Source: Flavobacterium pisciphilum
GTDB lineage: Bacteria > Bacteroidota > Bacteroidia > Flavobacteriales > Flavobacteriaceae
Reading direction: 5' to 3'
NCBI RefSeq assembly: GCF_020905345.1
Contig: NZ_JAJJMO010000001.1
Coordinates: 5,084,001 to 5,148,000, forward strand
DNA: 64,000 nt
A program made the translations under genes and the position numbers. The notes under the pieces are model-generated. The model had not been told where the DNA came from and did no database searches. It worked only from the letters and a program-made list of their open reading frames with translations. Numbering within the stretch: the first letter of the stretch is position 1; each line of letters begins with the position of its first letter. Positions 45,561 through 53,792 of this stretch are shown in pieces.

Positions 45561-46350
45561 AGACTCTACCAACCTTGGTTAGTGCAGTTTTATAATTTTC
45601 GTTTATCTTTTCCCAATTGACAATATTGAAGAAAGCATCAACATAGCTATTTTTTCTATTTTGATAATCTAGATAATAAGCGTGTTCCCATAAATCCAAA
45701 GCTAAAATTGGGGTTCCCGGAATTAGAGCATTTTTCATTAATGGATTGTCTTGGTTTTCAGTTGTGGTTATCTGAAGCTTTCCAGCTTTATCTACGACTA
45801 ACCAAACCCATCCTGATCCAAATTGTTTACTTGCTTCATTTTTAAATAATGATTTAAAATTAGCAAACGATCCAAATTCTTTATTCATTGCACTTGCTAA
45901 TGTATCTGTAGCTTGCTCTGATTCTGGTTTTGGAGTCATACATTTCCAATAAAGGGTATGATTGTAGTATCCGCCTGCGTTATTACGCAGTTTAGCATCA
46001 TTCAAGTCTAGTTTGCTCAAAATTTGCTCAATCGTCATATTTACATAATCTGTATTAGCGATTGCTTTATTTAGATTATTTGTATAGGTTAAATAATGCT
46101 TTGAGTAATGTGTTTCGAGTGTTAATGATCTGATGTTTGGAGCCAAAGCATTATAGGCATACGGAAGTCTTTCAAGTTGAAATGCCCCTGGGTTTGCTTT
46201 TACTTCGTCTGGACTACCAATTATTATTTTTTCATCTTTTGAAGGTAACGGAACTTCTACAACTTCGGTAAGTTTGTTATTGTCGTTACATGAAAGAATT
46301 GTAAGTGAAATCAAGATAAAAAACGAAAATTGAATACCATATTTTTTCAT
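45559..46350 (-). CDS. Superoxide dismutase (Mn/Fe family) with a lipoprotein signal
   Basis: The 263-residue protein carries a lipobox (ISLTILSCNDNN), about 50 linker residues, then a full SOD domain. Metal ligands are visible in ETHYSKHYLTYTNNLN, YYNHTLYW and DLWEHAYYLDYQNRK. The residues NNAGGYYNH and ENQDNPLM (Gly and late Gln) are of the Mn or cambialistic type rather than Fe-type. It converts superoxide to peroxide and oxygen. The lipoprotein signal predicts a periplasmic or surface enzyme, unlike the usual cytoplasmic form. It lies 7 bases after the ACBP gene. Confidence 0.92.
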   Translation of the reverse strand: MKKYGIQFSFFILISLTILSCNDNNKLTEVVEVPLPSKDEKIIIGSPDEVKANPGAFQLERLPYAYNALAPNIRSLTLETHYSKHYLTYTNNLNKAIANTDYVNMTIEQILSKLDLNDAKLRNNAGGYYNHTLYWKCMTPKPESEQATDTLASAMNKEFGSFANFKSLFKNEASKQFGSGWVWLVVDKAGKLQITTTENQDNPLMKNALIPGTPILALDLWEHAYYLDYQNRKNSYVDAFFNIVNWEKINENYKTALTKVGRV

Positions 46351-46357
46351 AAAATAT

Positions 46358-46627
46358 CTATTTAGTTATTAGTGAATTAATGATTTCTATATAATTTTCT
46401 TTAGCTTCATCTGTGCTTAAATGACTAATTTGAATCCATGCATTTGTTTTAAAAGCATTTCTTAAGTCAAAATTTTCAGATTGATTATACTTTGCCGTTC
46501 CAAAAGTAGCTTGTTTATAAAAAGCATACAGCCTCAATTGCACATCTTGTGGCAGTGAGGCTTGCGTCATTTTGGAAGCAATTTCGACAGCCTCTAAAAA
46601 TCGTATGTCTAGGTCTTTTTCTGTCAT
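46358..46627 (-). CDS. Acyl-CoA-binding protein
   Basis: This 89-residue four-helix protein has the ACBP signature: FLEAVEIASKMTQ, LRLYAFYKQATFGTAKYN and FKTNAWIQISHLSTDEAKENYIEII. It binds medium- and long-chain acyl-CoA in the cytoplasm. ACBPs are mainly known from eukaryotes and occur in a minority of bacteria. The ATG overlaps the psd stop by one base (TAATG), tying it to phospholipid synthesis genes. Confidence 0.93.
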   Translation of the reverse strand: MTEKDLDIRFLEAVEIASKMTQASLPQDVQLRLYAFYKQATFGTAKYNQSENFDLRNAFKTNAWIQISHLSTDEAKENYIEIINSLITK

Positions 46628-47280
46628 TAAGCTTTTGTAGCGATAATTGTTTTACCACCAATTGCTTTTTGGTTTAATACCACATTGATAGGCGTACCCA
46701 AAGGTAAGAAAATATCTACTCTTGAGCCAAATTTAATAAAACCAGCATCAGTACCTTGTTCTACTTGCATACCTTCTTGTGCATAATTTACAATTCGACG
46801 AGCCAATGCTCCTGCAATTTGTCTGTATAGAACTTCTCCGAAAGATTTATTTTCGATTACAACTGTTGTTCTTTCGTTTTCTTCACTTGCTTTTGGATGC
46901 CATGCAACTAAGAATTTACCTGGGTGGTATTTGCTAAATTTCACAATTCCGTCTAATGCATAACGAGTTACGTGTACATTTATTGGTGACATGAAAATTG
47001 AAATTTGAAGACGTTTGTCTTTAAAATATTCTCCTTCGTAAACTTCTTCAATCACAACAACTTTACCATCAACTGGAGCAAGAATTTGATTGATGTCTTT
47101 AATTACAGTTCTCTTAGGGTTTCTGAAAAACTGCAATATGATGATTAGTAGCAATAACGCACTAATCTGAATTAGCATTTTGATCCAATTGGTATCAATA
47201 AAATGATCAGTTAATAAAAGTACAACACTAACGAATATAGTGCCTAATAAAATGGATTGGGTTCCTTCTTTATGAAACAT
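46627..47280 (-). CDS. psd: Phosphatidylserine decarboxylase (short, archaeal-type)
   Basis: The 217-residue proenzyme has two N-terminal membrane segments, and self-cleavage is expected between Gly185 and Ser186 (IKFGSRVDIFL). IFMSPINVHVTRYALDG, GKFLVAWHPKASEENERT and GALARRIVNYAQEG are family motifs. The short form lacks the LGST extension of E. coli Psd. It makes phosphatidylethanolamine from phosphatidylserine. Its start overlaps the cdsA end by 11 bases. Confidence 0.95.
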   Translation of the reverse strand: MFHKEGTQSILLGTIFVSVVLLLTDHFIDTNWIKMLIQISALLLLIIILQFFRNPKRTVIKDINQILAPVDGKVVVIEEVYEGEYFKDKRLQISIFMSPINVHVTRYALDGIVKFSKYHPGKFLVAWHPKASEENERTTVVIENKSFGEVLYRQIAGALARRIVNYAQEGMQVEQGTDAGFIKFGSRVDIFLPLGTPINVVLNQKAIGGKTIIATKA

Positions 47281-48157
47281 AATTTAAAATTTGATAAAAT
47301 AAAAATACAATTGGTGCTACAAATATAACACTATCTAATCGATCTAAAACACCTCCATGTCCAGGCATTATTGTTCCGCTATCTTTAACTCCGGCAATTC
47401 TTTTAAATTTTGATTCAATTAAATCGCCGATAGTACCAAAAACTCCAACGATTAAAGCAATAATAGTCCATATTAAAATAGATTTATCACTGAAATTTGG
47501 GTTTGGTTTGATGTATAATTTTGAAATTAAAAAGCCTGCAAAACAAGCAAAAACAACTCCACCTAGAAATCCTTCTATGGTCTTTTTTGGTGAAATACGT
47601 TCAAATAATTTATGTTTTCCTATAGATTTGCCGACCAAATAGGCAAAGGTATCATTTGTCCATATAAGAATGAATAATCCAATAATGATTTTAGGATTAT
47701 AATCTTTAACTCCAAATGAAATTTTGGTAATAAAAATAAAGGGTAGTGTAATGTATCCTAATAAATAGATGTATTTAGATGTTCTACTTATAGTTTGGGT
47801 ATCATCAAATAAAAACACAATACATTTTACAGATATCAACAATGTAATTACTAGTAATACAGTATTTAATTGATCTATATTGATAGTAAATTTAATATCT
47901 TCTTTTAAGAATTTATTGATGTAGTTTTCTGTTTCGTTTTTGTAAAAGCTAATCAGTGCAACTGACGAATAAAAAGTGGAAACAAATAAAAGTGAAAATA
48001 TTTTATTGATGTTAGCTAGATTACAAAATTCATACGTTGCAATTACTAGGAAAACACCGAAAAGTATAATGAAACTTTCCGTTGAATACAGGATAGACGT
48101 TAATAGTAATACTATATAAACGGCACCTGATAGAGCTCTCTTGAGGGTTTCATTCAT
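47270..48157 (-). CDS. cdsA: Phosphatidate cytidylyltransferase
   Basis: The 295-residue integral membrane protein has seven to eight hydrophobic helices and the CDP-alcohol signature near the C-terminus (IGDLIESKFKRIAGVKDSGTIMPGHGGVLDRLDS). The motif ISPKKTIEGFLGG is also present. It forms CDP-diacylglycerol from CTP and phosphatidate, the precursor for the serine pathway that ends at psd next door. It lies 1 base before the LUD gene on the same strand. Confidence 0.96.
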   Translation of the reverse strand: MNETLKRALSGAVYIVLLLTSILYSTESFIILFGVFLVIATYEFCNLANINKIFSLLFVSTFYSSVALISFYKNETENYINKFLKEDIKFTINIDQLNTVLLVITLLISVKCIVFLFDDTQTISRTSKYIYLLGYITLPFIFITKISFGVKDYNPKIIIGLFILIWTNDTFAYLVGKSIGKHKLFERISPKKTIEGFLGGVVFACFAGFLISKLYIKPNPNFSDKSILIWTIIALIVGVFGTIGDLIESKFKRIAGVKDSGTIMPGHGGVLDRLDSVIFVAPIVFLFYQILNYVS

Positions 48158-48158
48158 A

Positions 48159-48761
48159 TTATAGATCTTCTAAGAGCAATAAATATAAGTTCTTAGCAAC
48201 ACTTCCGTATTGCGTAAAATCTTCTTCTTTTGCTTTTTCGAAATATTTTATAGTGGTAATATTGGTAGGGTAGTCTCTTTCGTATTTACGTTTTATGGCG
48301 CTTAGTCCATCACTTTTGGCAGTCAGAATTTGACTTGTAGTTGCAATAATAACAATATTTACGGGTAACTCGTTTGGTTTATTTTGTTTTATTTGTTTTG
48401 ATGAAAATAATATTGACCCTTCTTCTGCGATTAAGTTTTCACAACTAGCTAATAAAAATTTAGGATGAGCTGGGTTTTGATAAATTAATTTATTTTCTTC
48501 AAGTAAATGGAATAAGGCTGGTTCAAAACATGAAACTTCGTTTTCAAACCAATCGTTTTCTTCTAAGATATTTTCAAATTGTTCAGTTACTTCTTGAGTG
48601 TTTTCGCAATATAAAAATTTACCTCCATTTTTTTTAAAATTAAAAATGAATTGCTCATCTATAGAAAGAGGATTATCAGAATGTGAATTGCTATATTCAC
48701 TTTGATTCTCTTCTTCAGATTCGTCATGGCTGGAGCCAAATAATTTTTTAAAAAAACTCAT
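48159..48761 (-). CDS. LUD domain (LutC/YkgG-like) protein
   Basis: The 200-residue protein has a charged N-terminal linker rich in Ser and Glu, then a LUD-like fold with ENLIAEEGSILFSS, NIVIIATTSQIL and DGLSAIKRKYERDYPTNITTIKYFEKAKEEDFTQYGS. LUD proteins include LutC of lactate oxidation, but LutA and LutB are absent here, so that role is unlikely. The position between ftsH and cdsA is, from memory, conserved in flavobacteria. Confidence 0.85.
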   Translation of the reverse strand: MSFFKKLFGSSHDESEEENQSEYSNSHSDNPLSIDEQFIFNFKKNGGKFLYCENTQEVTEQFENILEENDWFENEVSCFEPALFHLLEENKLIYQNPAHPKFLLASCENLIAEEGSILFSSKQIKQNKPNELPVNIVIIATTSQILTAKSDGLSAIKRKYERDYPTNITTIKYFEKAKEEDFTQYGSVAKNLYLLLLEDL

Positions 48762-48808
48762 TATTGTTGAAATGCTTTACGTGTTAATTGAAAACGTTCA
48801 AAGATAAA

Positions 48809-48847
48809 AAAATCTTAATTCAAAAGTGGCTTTTGAATTAAGATTTT
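48809..48847 (-). terminator. Terminator after ftsH
   Basis: Two 18-base perfectly complementary arms (48809-48826 and 48830-48847) around a 3-base loop are followed on the minus strand by T-rich sequence. It separates the rsfS-ftsH pair from the lipid block. Confidence 0.92.
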
Positions 48848-48874
48848 AAAAATAATTATATTATTTTGGTAGTA

Positions 48875-50800
48875 TTACGAAACTACTTCTTCTAGATTTT
48901 TATCAAAAGTACGTTTTCCGAAAATTGCTTCTAAGTCATCTTTGAAAATAACTTCTTTTTCAATAAGGATTTCAGCAAGCTGATTTAACTTGTCTTTGTT
49001 CTCTTCTAATATTTGGATTGCTCTTTGGTATTGACCCTCAATTAGTTCTGAAATTTCTTGATCGATAACTTTTGCAGTCTCATCTGAATATGGTTTTGAA
49101 AAGTTATATTCACTTTGTCCTGTTGAATCGTAATAAGTAACATTTCCGATTTTTTCATTCAATCCGTAAATTGTTACCATTGCACGAGCTTGACGTGTAA
49201 CTTTTTCTAAATCGCTTAATGCACCAGTCGAAATTCTGTCAAAAGTTACTTTTTCAGCAGCTCTTCCACCCATAGTAGCACACATTTCGTCTAACATTTG
49301 GTCTGTTCTTACGATTTGTCTCTCTTCTGGTAGGTACCAAGCAGCTCCTAAACTTTGTCCACGAGGAACAATAGTTACCTTAATAAGTGGTGCTGCATGT
49401 TCCAACATCCAACTTACAGTAGCATGTCCTGCTTCGTGAATTGCAATTGCTTTTTTCTCTTCTGGAGTAATAATTTTGTTTTTCTTTTCTAATCCACCTA
49501 CAATTCTGTCTACAGCATCAAGGAAATCTTGTCTGTCTACAGCTGTTTTGTTGTTTCTTGCAGCGATTAATGCAGCTTCATTACATACGTTTGCAATGTC
49601 TGCTCCTGAAAATCCTGGAGTTTGTTTTGCAAGGAAATCTAAATCAAGACCTTCTACTTTTTTCAAAGGAGCTAAGTGTACTTGGAAGATTTCTGCTCTT
49701 TCACGAATGTCTGGTAAATCAACAAAAATTTGTCTGTCAAAACGACCTGCACGCATTAAAGCTTTGTCTAAAACGTCGGCTCTGTTTGTTGCAGCTAATA
49801 CAATTACGTTTGAGTTTGTTCCAAAACCATCCATTTCGGTTAGTAATTGGTTCAATGTGTTTTCTCTTTCGTCGTTACCACCTGACATATTGCTTTTTCC
49901 ACGTGCTCTACCTACAGCATCAATTTCATCAATAAATATGATTGCTGGAGATTTTTCTTTAGCTTGTTTAAACAAATCACGTACACGTGAAGCTCCTACA
50001 CCAACAAACATTTCAACAAAATCAGAACCTGATAATGAGAAGAATGGTACTTGTGCTTCACCAGCAACTGCTTTTGCTAATAACGTTTTTCCTGTTCCAG
50101 GAGGTCCTACTAGTAAAGCTCCTTTAGGAATCTTACCTCCTAAGTTAGTATACTTTTCAGGGTTTTTCAAGAATTCTACAATTTCTTGTATCTCTTCTTT
50201 TGCACCTTCTAAACCAGCTACATCTTTAAATGTAGTTTTAATATCTGTTTTTTCATCAAATAGCTTAGCTTTCGATTTTCCAATATTAAAAATTTGTCCG
50301 CCACCGCCACCAGCGCCGCCTGACATTTTTCTCATAATGAAAATCCAAACTCCAATAAGGATGATTATTGGAAGTAAACCAACTAAAATATCAGTCCAGT
50401 TACTTTTTTGAACAAAATTAAAATCTTTCAGTTTCCCTTCGGCTACTGCTTTTTCTAACTTAGTTTGAAAAATTTGGTCATTACCAATTTCCAAAGTATA
50501 GTGAGGACCTTTATTTGGTCGGTCAAATATGTCTTTAGATACTTTTTTTTGCGCTGGATCCTTAAGTGCAGCAGCATTTAGATACACTTCAGCTTCAGCT
50601 TTATTGTATACAATTACTTTTTCAATTTGTCCTTTTTCTAAAAAATCATTGAATTTAGAAGAAGTTAATTGTGCCGGCTCTTGTAAACTTGATCCTCCGG
50701 TTGCAAAACTGATAAATAAAAATATTAAAAGTATTGCGGTATAAATTAACCAAGGACTTATTTTAAATTTACTCGGGGTTGGATTATTATCTTTAGCCAT
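48875..50800 (-). CDS. ftsH: ATP-dependent zinc metalloprotease FtsH
   Basis: The 641-residue protein has two membrane helices (LIYTAILLIFLFISFA at about 19-34 and ILVGLLPIIILIGVWIFIMRKM at about 138-160), a Gly-rich linker, an AAA domain with GPPGTGKTLLAKAVAGE, IIFIDEIDAVGRARG and the second region of homology, and an M41 zinc protease domain with HEAGH. It degrades membrane and short-lived cytoplasmic proteins. It starts 15 bases after rsfS, so the two are one transcript. Confidence 0.97.
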   Translation of the reverse strand: MAKDNNPTPSKFKISPWLIYTAILLIFLFISFATGGSSLQEPAQLTSSKFNDFLEKGQIEKVIVYNKAEAEVYLNAAALKDPAQKKVSKDIFDRPNKGPHYTLEIGNDQIFQTKLEKAVAEGKLKDFNFVQKSNWTDILVGLLPIIILIGVWIFIMRKMSGGAGGGGGQIFNIGKSKAKLFDEKTDIKTTFKDVAGLEGAKEEIQEIVEFLKNPEKYTNLGGKIPKGALLVGPPGTGKTLLAKAVAGEAQVPFFSLSGSDFVEMFVGVGASRVRDLFKQAKEKSPAIIFIDEIDAVGRARGKSNMSGGNDERENTLNQLLTEMDGFGTNSNVIVLAATNRADVLDKALMRAGRFDRQIFVDLPDIRERAEIFQVHLAPLKKVEGLDLDFLAKQTPGFSGADIANVCNEAALIAARNNKTAVDRQDFLDAVDRIVGGLEKKNKIITPEEKKAIAIHEAGHATVSWMLEHAAPLIKVTIVPRGQSLGAAWYLPEERQIVRTDQMLDEMCATMGGRAAEKVTFDRISTGALSDLEKVTRQARAMVTIYGLNEKIGNVTYYDSTGQSEYNFSKPYSDETAKVIDQEISELIEGQYQRAIQILEENKDKLNQLAEILIEKEVIFKDDLEAIFGKRTFDKNLEEVVS

Positions 50801-50815
50801 TTGAAGAAAGTTTCT

Positions 50816-51187
50816 TTAGTATTTGTTTTCGATTGTAGTTATTTTGGCATCTCCCCAAAGACTCTCGATATTGTAATATTCTCGAATGTGCTTTTGAAAT
50901 ACGTGAACAACAATATGCACGTAATCGATAAGAACCCATTCTGCGTTATCGGTTCCTTCAACATGCCAAGGTTTGTCTTTTAGTTCTTTCGATACAGTTT
51001 TTTGGATTGAGCCTACTATGGCGTTAACTTGGGTATTCGAATTTCCGTTGCATATGATGAAATAATCGCAAACTGCTGCGTCTATTTCCCTTAAGTCCAA
51101 GATACTAATATCATTTCCTTTTACTTCTTCGATTCCTTTGATTATGTTCGCTAACAGAACATCATTATTAACAGTCTTTTTCGCCAT
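50816..51187 (-). CDS. rsfS: Ribosomal silencing factor RsfS
   Basis: The 123-residue protein fits the RsfS/Iojap family: GNDISILDLREIDAAVCDYFIICNGNSNTQVNAI, KPWHVEGTDNAEWVLIDYVHIVVHVF and REYYNIESLWGDA. It binds ribosomal protein uL14 and prevents subunit joining under starvation. It is divergent from birA across 93 bases. Confidence 0.96.
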   Translation of the reverse strand: MAKKTVNNDVLLANIIKGIEEVKGNDISILDLREIDAAVCDYFIICNGNSNTQVNAIVGSIQKTVSKELKDKPWHVEGTDNAEWVLIDYVHIVVHVFQKHIREYYNIESLWGDAKITTIENKY

Positions 51188-51204
51188 GAATTATTTTATA
51201 TGAG

Positions 51205-51238
51205 TTTGTAAAGTTACCAATTTTTGTGATTATTTTTG
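51205..51238 (+). promoter_or_regulatory. Promoter of birA
   Basis: TTTG (51205-51208) and TATTTTTG (51231-51238) with a 22-base spacer fit the Bacteroidota sigma consensus. The leader would be about 36 bases. Confidence 0.65.
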
Positions 51239-51280
51239 AACCTTAACAAAATATTAAATTAAGTTATATAAATTATTTAG

Positions 51281-52009
51281 ATGAAACTAATCAAACTCGA
51301 TGCCATAGATTCAACGAATGAGTTCTTAAAATCATTAAGTAGCCAACAAGAACCTGAGAACTTTACTGTTGTTACTGCCGAAAATCAAACAAAAGGGAAA
51401 GGACAAATGGGTGCTATTTGGAGCTCTGAAGTGGGTAAGAATTTAATAATGAGTGTGTTGGTTAAGGATTTCTTGCTTAATAATGAAGAGTTTTTTAATC
51501 TAAATATTATTATTTCGCTATCTGTAATAAAGGCTTTAGAAGAATTAAATATTCCTGATTTAAGTATTAAGTGGCCTAACGACATTATGTCATACAATAA
51601 GAAATTAGGCGGTATTTTGATTGAAAATACGCTCAAAAGTGACGGTACTATCGTGTCAGTTGTTGGTTTAGGATTAAATGTTAACCAAACTAACTTCCAA
51701 AACCTGCCAAACGCTTCTTCACTTGCAGTTATTTGTAACACCGAATTTAACAAAGAAGAACTTGTTGTTTTGATTGTTGAGAAAATGAAAGAAAAAATTC
51801 TTTTGTGGAATGAACAGTCTGCTGTATTTTGGGATGAATATTTCAACAAATTGTTTAGAAAAGGTGTTCCAATGCCTTTTAAAAGCCTAGATAATCAAAA
51901 TTTTATGGGAATTATTCAAGGGGTTTCTCCAATAGGGAAATTACAAGTCTTGTTGGAAGATGATTCTGTTTCTGAATTTGAAATTAAAGAAATACAGATG
52001 CTTTATTGA
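51281..52009 (+). CDS. birA: Biotin--[acetyl-CoA-carboxylase] ligase, catalytic domain only
   Basis: The 242-residue protein has DAIDSTNEFLKSL, the biotin/AMP loop KGKGQMGAIWSSEVGKNL (the GRGRxG equivalent), IKWPNDIM with the catalytic Lys, and GLGLNVNQ. A C-terminal SH3-like domain follows. The N-terminal DNA-binding domain of BirA repressors is absent, so it should only attach biotin to carboxylase carrier proteins. Confidence 0.95.
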   Translation: MKLIKLDAIDSTNEFLKSLSSQQEPENFTVVTAENQTKGKGQMGAIWSSEVGKNLIMSVLVKDFLLNNEEFFNLNIIISLSVIKALEELNIPDLSIKWPNDIMSYNKKLGGILIENTLKSDGTIVSVVGLGLNVNQTNFQNLPNASSLAVICNTEFNKEELVVLIVEKMKEKILLWNEQSAVFWDEYFNKLFRKGVPMPFKSLDNQNFMGIIQGVSPIGKLQVLLEDDSVSEFEIKEIQMLY

Positions 52010-52109
52010 GTTTTTAGGGGTACTAAGGTCCTGAGTTTCTGAGGTGCTAAGGGATATAGGGGCAAAGTTGCAAAGAGACAAAGGTTTTCTTTGTAAGGTT
52101 CTGAGTTTC

Positions 52110-52223
52110 TTAGTTGCTAAGGCTCTAAGTTGTCTAGACGCTTAGGTTTCTGTTTATACGTAAAGCATCGCAATATTGTCACACTGACGAAGGAAGGGTC
52201 TCATAAAGTAACTCGTCAAAGGA
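52110..52223. repeat. 114-base direct repeat, copy A
   Basis: It starts TTAGTTGCTAAGGC and ends CTCGTCAAAGGA. It is identical to copy B except for two substitutions near its middle (TTTCTG/TTTCAG and ATCGCA/ATCACA). It contains an inverted TGACGA...TCGTCA pair about 34 bases across. Confidence 0.88.
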
Positions 52224-52333
52224 CTCAGAGGTTTTTTTGTAAGTTGCTAAGGTTCTGATTTTCTGAGGGGTATAGGGACAAAGTTGCAAAGGGACAAAGG
52301 TTCAGAGGTTTTGTTTTTAAGTTGCTAAGGTTC

Positions 52334-52447
52334 TTAGTTGCTAAGGCTCTAAGTTGTCTAGACGCTTAGGTTTCAGTTTATACGTAAAGCATCACAATAT
52401 TGTCACACTGACGAAGGAAGGGTCTCATAAAGTAACTCGTCAAAGGA
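52334..52447. repeat. 114-base direct repeat, copy B
   Basis: Same boundaries and length as copy A, 224 bases further on. The near identity suggests a recent tandem duplication. Confidence 0.88.
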
Positions 52448-52609
52448 TTTAGAAGTTTTCTTTGTAAGGTTCTAAGCTTTTGAGGTACTGAGGTGCTAAG
52501 GAGTATAGAGGCAAAGTTGCAAAGGTTCAAAGGTTCAAAGGTTTTGAGCAGATATAAATCTGCTAGACTTGTTTGATCTGCGTGGAAAAGGGAAAATTCT
52601 AGTATAAAA

Positions 52610-52635
52610 AAAGTCCGATTTCACAATCGGACTTT
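52610..52635. terminator. Bidirectional terminator
   Basis: AAAGTCCGATT (52610-52620) pairs exactly with AATCGGACTTT (52625-52635) around TCAC, with A- and T-rich flanks. It ends the SRPBCC gene on the minus strand. Confidence 0.9.
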
Positions 52636-52662
52636 AAATTTTTTATATGTGACAAGCAACAA

Positions 52663-53055
52663 TTATAGTTTTGTCATGTTATTGGCAAGGGTTTCGATAA
52701 ACTTCCCGATTGGCCCTTTTATCATCATTGCCATCATCGGATTGAATTCTCCTTCAAAGTCCAATTTTACAGCACTAGAAGTGTCTGAAACTGTTTCGAT
52801 GTTAGATACCAATGTAAATGGTAGTTTGTCGCTTGCAGCACCCAAAACAATTTTGCTTGGAGCTGTTTTTTCTTTCATTTTTAATTTTATTTCTGGCATT
52901 CCCTTTAAGCCAAAAATAAATGCATCTTCACCTATTACTTCAAATTTAGCAATGTTGTCTGGCATTAATTTTTCAAAATTTTTCACATCACTCAATAAAT
53001 CAAATAATTCTTGAGCCGATTTCTGAACAGTAACTTTTGGACTTTCTAAGTTCAT
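52663..53055 (-). CDS. SRPBCC (START-like) family protein
   Basis: The 130-residue protein matches the small SRPBCC fold: an N-terminal strand with SPKVTVQKSAQELFDLLSDVKNFEKLMPDNI, a beta sheet (KFEVIGEDAFIFGLKGMPEIKLKMKEK), and a long C-terminal helix (MMAMMIKGPIGKFIETLANNM). Such proteins bind hydrophobic ligands; the ligand here is unknown. It lies 58 bases after pyrE on the same strand. Confidence 0.85.
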   Translation of the reverse strand: MNLESPKVTVQKSAQELFDLLSDVKNFEKLMPDNIAKFEVIGEDAFIFGLKGMPEIKLKMKEKTAPSKIVLGAASDKLPFTLVSNIETVSDTSSAVKLDFEGEFNPMMAMMIKGPIGKFIETLANNMTKL

Positions 53056-53113
53056 ATTTATTCGTGTTTTTATTCTGAAAAATCAGAAAATTTATTTTTA
53101 AAAATTTAAAAAA

Positions 53114-53758
53114 TTATTCTTGTTTCCAAGCAGCAGGGTTTACGTTCCATTCCTGTAAAGTAATTAAATCTTCTTCTGGAATGTACTTTTTTGCAACAGC
53201 AAGGTTTAATAAATTTGAATAGTTACTCAATGTGTATAAGTCGATTTTTGCATCTTTAAAGTTTTTTTCAGCAACATCAAAGCCATAAGTAAATATTGCA
53301 GCCATCCCTTTTATGTTAGCTCCAGCATTACGTAAAGCCTCAACAGCAAGTAAGCTACTGTTTCCTGTGCTTATTAAATCTTCAACAACAACAACATTTT
53401 GTCCCTTTTGTAAAAAACCTTCAACTTGATTTTGTCTTCCGTGTTTTTTAGGTTCTGGTCTAACATATACAAACGGTAATCCTAAGCTTTCAGCAACAAG
53501 AATACCAATACCAATGGCTCCTGTAGCGACTCCAGCGATTACATCTGGCTTACCAAATTGTTTTTCAATGTTCTTAGCAAACTCATCTCTAACATAATTT
53601 CTGATGCTTGGAAATGAGAGAATTAGCCTGTTATCACAATAAATAGGTGATTTCCATCCTGAAGCCCATGTAAAAGGATTTCCTGGATTCAATTTAATTG
53701 CATTTATTTGCAAAAGCAATTCGGCTGTTTTTTCGGCAGTATCTTTATTAAAAATCAT
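53114..53758 (-). CDS. pyrE: Orotate phosphoribosyltransferase
   Basis: The 214-residue enzyme starts MIFNKDTAEKTAELLLQINA; a longer reading frame upstream would run into the divergent NUDIX gene. AGVATGAIGIGILVAESLGLPFVYVRPEPKKHGRQNQVEG and the PRPP loop VVVVEDLISTGNSSL are diagnostic. It makes OMP from orotate and PRPP. A consensus promoter ends 4 bases before the ATG, which suggests a leaderless mRNA. Confidence 0.96.
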   Translation of the reverse strand: MIFNKDTAEKTAELLLQINAIKLNPGNPFTWASGWKSPIYCDNRLILSFPSIRNYVRDEFAKNIEKQFGKPDVIAGVATGAIGIGILVAESLGLPFVYVRPEPKKHGRQNQVEGFLQKGQNVVVVEDLISTGNSSLLAVEALRNAGANIKGMAAIFTYGFDVAEKNFKDAKIDLYTLSNYSNLLNLAVAKKYIPEEDLITLQEWNVNPAAWKQE

Positions 53759-53762
53759 AGTA

Positions 53763-53792
53763 CAAATGTATAAAGTTTTTGTGAACGACAAA
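53763..53792 (-). promoter_or_regulatory. pyrE promoter, inside the NUDIX gene
   Basis: The minus strand carries TTTG (53792-53789), an 18-base spacer, and TACATTTG (53770-53763), a full match to the Bacteroidota consensus. The -7 box overlaps the NUDIX start codon (53766-53768), and only four bases separate it from the pyrE ATG. Confidence 0.8.

Larger units (their letters stand above)
52010..52605. repeat. Repeat-rich intergenic spacer
   Basis: About 600 bases between birA and the SRPBCC terminator hold no gene. The spacer contains a 114-base core repeated at a 224-base interval, three copies of a unit like GTATAGGGGCAAAGTTGCAAAG (near 52053, 52270 and 52503), and many short degenerate words of the types TTGCTAAGG, CAAAGGTT and TTCTGAG. 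The words on both strands contain frequent stops. Confidence 0.75.

Noticed and set aside
48159..48761. The LUD protein as LutC of lactate oxidation
   Set aside because: No lutA or lutB genes adjoin it; the neighbours are ftsH and cdsA.
49476..50411. A 311-codon open frame on the plus strand opposite ftsH
   Set aside because: The minus-strand frame encodes a complete FtsH with all motifs; the opposite frame has cysteine- and serine-rich, unstructured sequence and no promoter.
52110..52447. The repeated blocks as a CRISPR array
   Set aside because: Only two 114-base copies exist at a 224-base interval, with repeat-like rather than unique spacers, and no cas genes are present.
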